The notes under the pieces were generated by a model. That model was not told the origin of the DNA, did not search any database, and saw only the letters and a program-made list of their open reading frames with translations. From Pseudidiomarina mangrovi (lineage in GTDB: Bacteria; Pseudomonadota; Gammaproteobacteria; Enterobacterales; Alteromonadaceae), in contig NZ_RJLC01000014.1 of assembly GCF_003999375.1 (NCBI RefSeq), positions 307,193 to 361,831 on the forward strand: a stretch of 54,639 bases of DNA. Direction: 5' to 3'. Shown one piece after another: positions 50,616-54,639 of this stretch (position 1 is its first letter; each line of letters opens with the position of its first letter). The translations under genes were made by a program, and so were the position numbers.

Positions 50616-53600
50616 TTGGGCGCCGGTAGCGCTGCATTGTCGCAGTAGCTACAGTTTTTTGCGTGCCGCTTCGCAACCGAAAGAATTAGTGCAGCGCGCC
50701 ATTGAGCTGGGTTATCAGGCCTTAGCCATCACCGACGAGTGCTCGTTAGCGGGTGCGGTAAAAGCCTATGTGGCAGCTCGCAATAGCCCGCTGCGGCTGA
50801 TTATTGGTAGCGAGTTTCAGCTGCCCGAGCTGGGTTGTTTGATCCTGTTGGTGCAGCATCACCAAGGTTATGCACAGTTGTGCGCACTGATCACCCAAGC
50901 ACGCAGGCGCGCCGAAAAAGGCAGTTATCAGCTCAGTGCTCAGCAATTCCTTGCCGCTAGTAGCAACCTAAGTGATTGCTTACTGTTGTGGCGGCCAGCG
51001 TCTGAAGCGGCTTTTGCCGAGTATCATGAGCTGTTGCAGCAAGCTTTTCCAGAGCGTCTCTGGTTGGCCTATAGCCGCCATTACCAAGCTAACGATGCCG
51101 AGCAGTATCGGCGCTATGTGCAGTATCACCAGCAATCCGGCATTCCGGTGCTGGCCGCTTGTGAGGTGTATTACCATCAGCCGGAGCGGCAGCCACTGTA
51201 TGACGTGATGACCGCCATTCGCTGCGGCCAAGCGGTCACCGAGGTAGTCGAACAATTACTGCCGAATCAGGAATTTTGCCTACGCAGTAGCACGGAGTTA
51301 GAGCGTTGCTACCCTATGGCGTGGTTAGCTGAAGCCAGTCAGTTAAGCCAACGTTGCCAGTTCAGTATGAGTGAGCTGAGTTATCAGTACCCAGCCGAAC
51401 TAGTGCCGGCTGGGCGTAGTGCCGACGATTACCTACGCGAATTGACCTATGCTGGGGTGACGCAGCGTTTTCCCGCTGGCTTACGCAGCGATGTGCAGGA
51501 AAAGCTGGAAAAAGAACTGGGGTTGATTGCCCAATTGGGCTACGCCTATTTCTTTCTCACCATTCATGATTTGGTGCAGTTTGCCCAACAGCGCGGCATT
51601 TTGTATCAAGGCCGTGGCTCGGCAGCTAACTCGGTAGTGTGTTATTGCTTACAAATCACTGCGGTGAATCCGGACCAAATTGATGTGCTGTTTGAGCGCT
51701 TTATTTCGGTGGAACGCGATGAGCCCCCCGATATTGATGTCGACTTTGAGCATCAACGGCGCGAAGAGATCATCCAATATATTTACCAGAAATATAGTCG
51801 CGAACGGGCGGCATTAGCCGCTACGGTGATTTGCTATCGCTTACGTAGCGCCTTTCGCGATGTTGGCAAAGCCTTAGGTTTTAGCGAGCCAGAACTGGCG
51901 CACTATATGCGCCATATTGATCGCCGTGACCATCAGCTTGATTGGCAACAGCAACTGCAACAGCAGGTGCCGCAATTGGTCAGTACCAGCCGTGGCCGCT
52001 GGCTGCTACAGCTGACCGAGCAATTGCGCGGTATGCCACGGCATTTGTCGCAACATGTTGGTGGCTTTGTGATTGCTGCAACCAGTTTGACCCAGCTAGT
52101 ACCAGTAGAAAACGCCAGCATGCCTGACCGCACGGTGATTCAGTGGGATAAAGACGATATTGAAACGCTGAAATTAATCAAAGTGGATGTGCTGGCGCTC
52201 GGCATGCTCAGTGCACTGCGCAAGATGTTTGAACTGGTAGCGCAGCATCATCAACGGCCACTGAATCTAGCCAGCCTGCCAAGCGACGACCCGGCGGTGT
52301 ATGAGATGCTGCAACGAGGCGATTCCATTGGCGTGTTTCAGGTCGAATCGCGGGCGCAAATGAATATGCTGCCGCGGCTAAAGCCAGCGCGCTTTTATGA
52401 TCTAGTGGTGCAAATTGCCATTGTCCGGCCCGGCCCCATTCAGGGCGATATGGTCCACCCCTATTTGCGCCGCCGTGCCGGGCTGGAAGCAGTGACCTAC
52501 CCCAGCGCTGCGGTGCAAAGCGTACTCGAGCGCACTCTCGGGGTACCCATTTTTCAGGAGCAAGTGATTAAATTGGCTATGGTGGCCGCTGGCTTTAGTG
52601 GTGGCGAAGCCGATCAGTTGCGGCGCGCTATGGCCAATTGGAAAAGCAGCGGTGAATTGCGCCAATTTGAACAGCGCTTGATTGATGGCATGTTAGCGCG
52701 CGGCTACAGTAGCGAATTTGCTCAGCGTATCTACCAGCAAATTTGTGGTTTTGGCGAATATGGCTTCCCCGAGTCGCATTCGGCCAGTTTTGCTAACTTA
52801 GCCTATGCCTCGGCGTGGATGAAGTGTCACTACCCAGCGGTCTTTTATTGCGCTTTATTAAATAGTTTACCCATGGGCTTTTACTCGGCGGGGCAGCTTA
52901 TTGCCGATGCCAATCGCCACCATATTCCGGTGTTACCGGCCGATATTCAAAGCAGCCAGTGGCATCATCAGTTGGTACCGTTGCAACAGTTAGCCATTCG
53001 CTTAGGGTTGTGCATTATTAAAGGGCTCAACGGTGAGCGTTGCCGTGAACTTTTAGCCCAGCGCCCTGCCGGCGGCTATCAGCAGCTACAGCAATTACGG
53101 CAATTGGGCTGGAGTGCGGCGGAACTACAGCAACTAGCGGCCGCCGATGTTTTGAGCAAGCTCAGCGGCCACCGCTATCAAAGCCAGTGGCAAAGCATGG
53201 CATTGGCACATGAGCAGTTGCCGTTATTTGCCCAAGTCAGTGACAGTGATGATGACACTATGCTGCCAGCGCCATTGGAATATCACGATATTGGTGCTGA
53301 TTACAGCAGCACCGGATTATCACTGCGGCGTCACCCGTTAGCGCTATTACGTGAGCAGGGTGTGTTGAAGGGTTGTCGTACTGCAGCAGAGTTACCATTA
53401 TTGCGCCACCAGCAAGTAGTTGAAGTGGCCGGTATTGTGACCTGTCGGCAGCGGCCAGGCACCGCCAGCGGTGTCACCTTTATTACCTTAGAAGACGAAA
53501 CCGGGCTGGTGAATGTAGTGGTGTGGCTGGCAACGGCGCGGCAGTTTAAGCAGGCCTATCTGACTGCGCGGCTGTTACGAGTACGCGGTATTTTGGAGCG

Positions 53601-53703
53601 TCACGGCGAGGTGATTCATATTATTGCTGGGCGTTTACAGGATGGTAGCGCGGCACTTGATCAGCATCAGCTAGAGACCAAGCGCTCGCGTGACTTTCAT
53701 TAA
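50599..53703 (+). CDS. dnaE2: error-prone DNA polymerase DnaE2 (ImuC)
   Basis: 1034 residues from ATG 50599, which overlaps the imuB end by 17 bases. It has the N-terminal PHP domain (HCRSSYSFLRAAS, AITDECSLAGAVKAY) and the polymerase palm with QGRGSAANSVVCYCL and PPDIDVDFEHQRREEII. The finger and tandem helix-hairpin-helix segments follow, then a C-terminal OB domain (VAGIVTCRQRPGTASGVTFITLEDETG). DnaE2 performs translesion synthesis in the SOS response. It ends 7 bases from the converging carbonic-anhydrase-like gene. Confidence 0.95.
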   Translation: MAGSPNWAPVALHCRSSYSFLRAASQPKELVQRAIELGYQALAITDECSLAGAVKAYVAARNSPLRLIIGSEFQLPELGCLILLVQHHQGYAQLCALITQARRRAEKGSYQLSAQQFLAASSNLSDCLLLWRPASEAAFAEYHELLQQAFPERLWLAYSRHYQANDAEQYRRYVQYHQQSGIPVLAACEVYYHQPERQPLYDVMTAIRCGQAVTEVVEQLLPNQEFCLRSSTELERCYPMAWLAEASQLSQRCQFSMSELSYQYPAELVPAGRSADDYLRELTYAGVTQRFPAGLRSDVQEKLEKELGLIAQLGYAYFFLTIHDLVQFAQQRGILYQGRGSAANSVVCYCLQITAVNPDQIDVLFERFISVERDEPPDIDVDFEHQRREEIIQYIYQKYSRERAALAATVICYRLRSAFRDVGKALGFSEPELAHYMRHIDRRDHQLDWQQQLQQQVPQLVSTSRGRWLLQLTEQLRGMPRHLSQHVGGFVIAATSLTQLVPVENASMPDRTVIQWDKDDIETLKLIKVDVLALGMLSALRKMFELVAQHHQRPLNLASLPSDDPAVYEMLQRGDSIGVFQVESRAQMNMLPRLKPARFYDLVVQIAIVRPGPIQGDMVHPYLRRRAGLEAVTYPSAAVQSVLERTLGVPIFQEQVIKLAMVAAGFSGGEADQLRRAMANWKSSGELRQFEQRLIDGMLARGYSSEFAQRIYQQICGFGEYGFPESHSASFANLAYASAWMKCHYPAVFYCALLNSLPMGFYSAGQLIADANRHHIPVLPADIQSSQWHHQLVPLQQLAIRLGLCIIKGLNGERCRELLAQRPAGGYQQLQQLRQLGWSAAELQQLAAADVLSKLSGHRYQSQWQSMALAHEQLPLFAQVSDSDDDTMLPAPLEYHDIGADYSSTGLSLRRHPLALLREQGVLKGCRTAAELPLLRHQQVVEVAGIVTCRQRPGTASGVTFITLEDETGLVNVVVWLATARQFKQAYLTARLLRVRGILERHGEVIHIIAGRLQDGSAALDQHQLETKRSRDFH

Positions 53704-53709
53704 CAGCGG

Positions 53710-54258
53710 TTAAATAGGGCTGACGTTGAGTTGGTAATCGTCTTTCAACAGCACATAGTTAGCAGCCGACTGCGGCAAAAACTCTAGCTCATGTTTATGT
53801 AAACGGCGTTGCTGTTGTACTGGGCTACCCACATACAAGTAACCACTTTCGAGAACCTTACCAGGCGGCACTAAACTACCGGCGCCAATAATCACATCGT
53901 CTTCGATTATCGCACCATCCATGACTATCGCCGACATACCTATTAGTACACGATTGCCAATACGGCAGCCGTGCAGCATAACATGATGGCCCACGGTCAC
54001 ATCGTCACCAATAATCAGTGGTTCGCCTTCAGGCTTACCGCTACTGGCTCGGCTGACATGCAGCACGCAGTTATCTTGAATATTAGTGCGGGCACCAATA
54101 CGGATAAAGTTGACGTCGCCGCGGGCCGACACCAATGGCCAGATACTGACGTGATCATCCAGTTTAACGTCACCAATTAATACCGCGCTACGGTCCACGT
54201 AGACATGTTCACCCAGTTGCGGCTCCATACCCCGATAACTACGAATATCTCCACTCAT
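53710..54258 (-). CDS. yrdA: gamma-carbonic anhydrase family protein (YrdA type)
   Basis: A 182-residue left-handed parallel beta-helix protein made of hexapeptide repeats. Candidate metal-site His residues occur in NCVLHVSRA and DVTVGHHVMLHGCRIG. Next are the family signature VLIGMSAIVMDGAIIEDDVIIGAGSLVPPGK and a C-terminal helix. E. coli YrdA and similar proteins bind zinc, but true carbonic-anhydrase activity is unproved for most. It stands alone, divergent from the rRNA promoters. Confidence 0.9.
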   Translation of the reverse strand: MSGDIRSYRGMEPQLGEHVYVDRSAVLIGDVKLDDHVSIWPLVSARGDVNFIRIGARTNIQDNCVLHVSRASSGKPEGEPLIIGDDVTVGHHVMLHGCRIGNRVLIGMSAIVMDGAIIEDDVIIGAGSLVPPGKVLESGYLYVGSPVQQQRRLHKHELEFLPQSAANYVLLKDDYQLNVSPI

Positions 54259-54426
54259 GGCGATTTACCTCTAAATTGTTATCTTTTTGATCATTTAAGC
54301 GACTAGCAAAATACTAGCAGAAAGCCGCTATGCTGGCGAATTAAACGAACTCGGTACAAAATTTAGGTGCTTTGTATAGAAAGCCAGCAGTCAGTAAAAA
54401 AACAGTCAAAAAGGCAGAAAACGGGC

Positions 54427-54454
54427 TTGACGGTTGCAGTTAAATCTCTAAAAT
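54427..54454 (+). promoter_or_regulatory. rRNA promoter P1
   Basis: TTGACG at 54427-54432, 16 bases, then TAAAAT at 54449-54454, followed by the GC-rich discriminator GCGCCCC. This is typical of stringently controlled, growth-rate-regulated rRNA promoters. Confidence 0.85.
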
Positions 54455-54529
54455 GCGCCCCACGCTTTAGGCAGACGATGAAGTCGCCAAAAGCAGCGGT
54501 TTTGCGTCATAAATATTTTGCCGAAAGGC

Positions 54530-54557
54530 TTGACTCAACCGCTCAAGGCTGTAGAAT
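54530..54557 (+). promoter_or_regulatory. rRNA promoter P2
   Basis: TTGACT at 54530-54535, 16 bases, then TAGAAT at 54552-54557 and the discriminator GCGCAGCC. It is the second of a tandem pair, about 103 bases after P1. Confidence 0.85.
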
Positions 54558-54582
54558 GCGCAGCCTGCTCACTGCGAGCAAC

Positions 54583-54594
54583 GCTCTTTAACAA
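54583..54594 (+). promoter_or_regulatory. rRNA leader boxA
   Basis: GCTCTTTAACAA at 54583-54594 is the gammaproteobacterial boxA antitermination element. The following sequence, with AAACTGTGTGGGCACTTACC, matches the usual pre-16S leader, so the 16S gene should start just beyond the window. Confidence 0.88.
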
Positions 54595-54639
54595 TATACC
54601 AAGCCAAGCAAACTGTGTGGGCACTTACCGGATTCAGGC

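Noticed and set aside
1-54639. CRISPR arrays, insertion sequences, prophage or integron
   Set aside because: I saw no regularly spaced repeats, transposase or integrase frames or terminal inverted repeats.

Overview
The window is a chromosomal stretch of a Gram-negative, non-PTS gammaproteobacterium, probably Alteromonadales or a relative (Idiomarinaceae, Rheinheimera or Shewanella type). This rests on two TonB-dependent outer-membrane receptors, many lipoproteins, the srkA-dsbA-yihG neighbourhood, a NagK/NagB-II/NagA/NagP type amino-sugar pathway, an OxyR, a LexA-controlled imuA-imuB-dnaE2 cassette and a gammaproteobacterial rRNA promoter/leader at the right edge. The genus is not certain. 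I saw no insertion sequence, tRNA, prophage or CRISPR array.

Positions 1-23244 form a peptidoglycan-scavenging locus. The left edge holds the 3' end of an alanine racemase, then a lipoprotein NlpC/P60 endopeptidase and an L-Ala-D/L-Glu epimerase (stem-peptide branch). Next come a lipoprotein fusing an AmpD/AmiD-type zinc amidase, a peptidoglycan-binding domain and an AmiE-like serine hydrolase, a TonB-dependent receptor, a lipoprotein two-domain NagZ, and an FAD/Fe-S D-lactate dehydrogenase. A MurR-like RpiR regulator follows. A tightly overlapping minus-strand operon encodes a class-A-beta-lactamase-like protein of unknown role, a sodium:solute symporter, MurQ and NamZ. Divergent from it, an overlapping plus-strand operon encodes a BadF-type amino-sugar kinase, NagB-II, NagA and NagP. 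Read as one pathway: fragments are bound outside, imported, stripped of peptide by amidases and cut to GlcNAc and MurNAc by NagZ and NamZ. The sugars enter the cytoplasm unphosphorylated, are phosphorylated, MurNAc-6P is split by MurQ into GlcNAc-6P and D-lactate, NagA/NagB feed glycolysis, and D-lactate is oxidised by the dehydrogenase.

Positions 23341-39870 hold mixed housekeeping and accessory genes. They include a secreted amidohydrolase, a PadR regulator with a membrane protein and two well-formed tandem operators, a YccF protein with a small membrane partner, an ATP-grasp ligase, a saccharopine-dehydrogenase-like protein, phospholipase A, a DUF4442 protein, YjdM, an SMP-30-like protein and an uncharacterised lipoprotein. 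They also include a solute-binding/PAS/GGDEF/EAL protein with a degenerate GGDEF, a cation-diffusion facilitator with a natural run of nine histidines, and a YdbS/YdbT pair.

Positions 39911-44476 hold a PqqU (YncD)-like receptor one base downstream of a PQQ-dependent aldose dehydrogenase, then oxyR. A divergent non-coding stretch beyond oxyR ends in a strong terminator and is a candidate small RNA. Positions 44483-53703 hold ccoG, srkA, dsbA (with an unusual CGAC site), an acyltransferase, and the SOS mutagenesis cassette behind a near-perfect LexA box. The window ends with a gamma-carbonic-anhydrase family gene and tandem rRNA promoters with a boxA, so a 16S rRNA gene should begin just outside.
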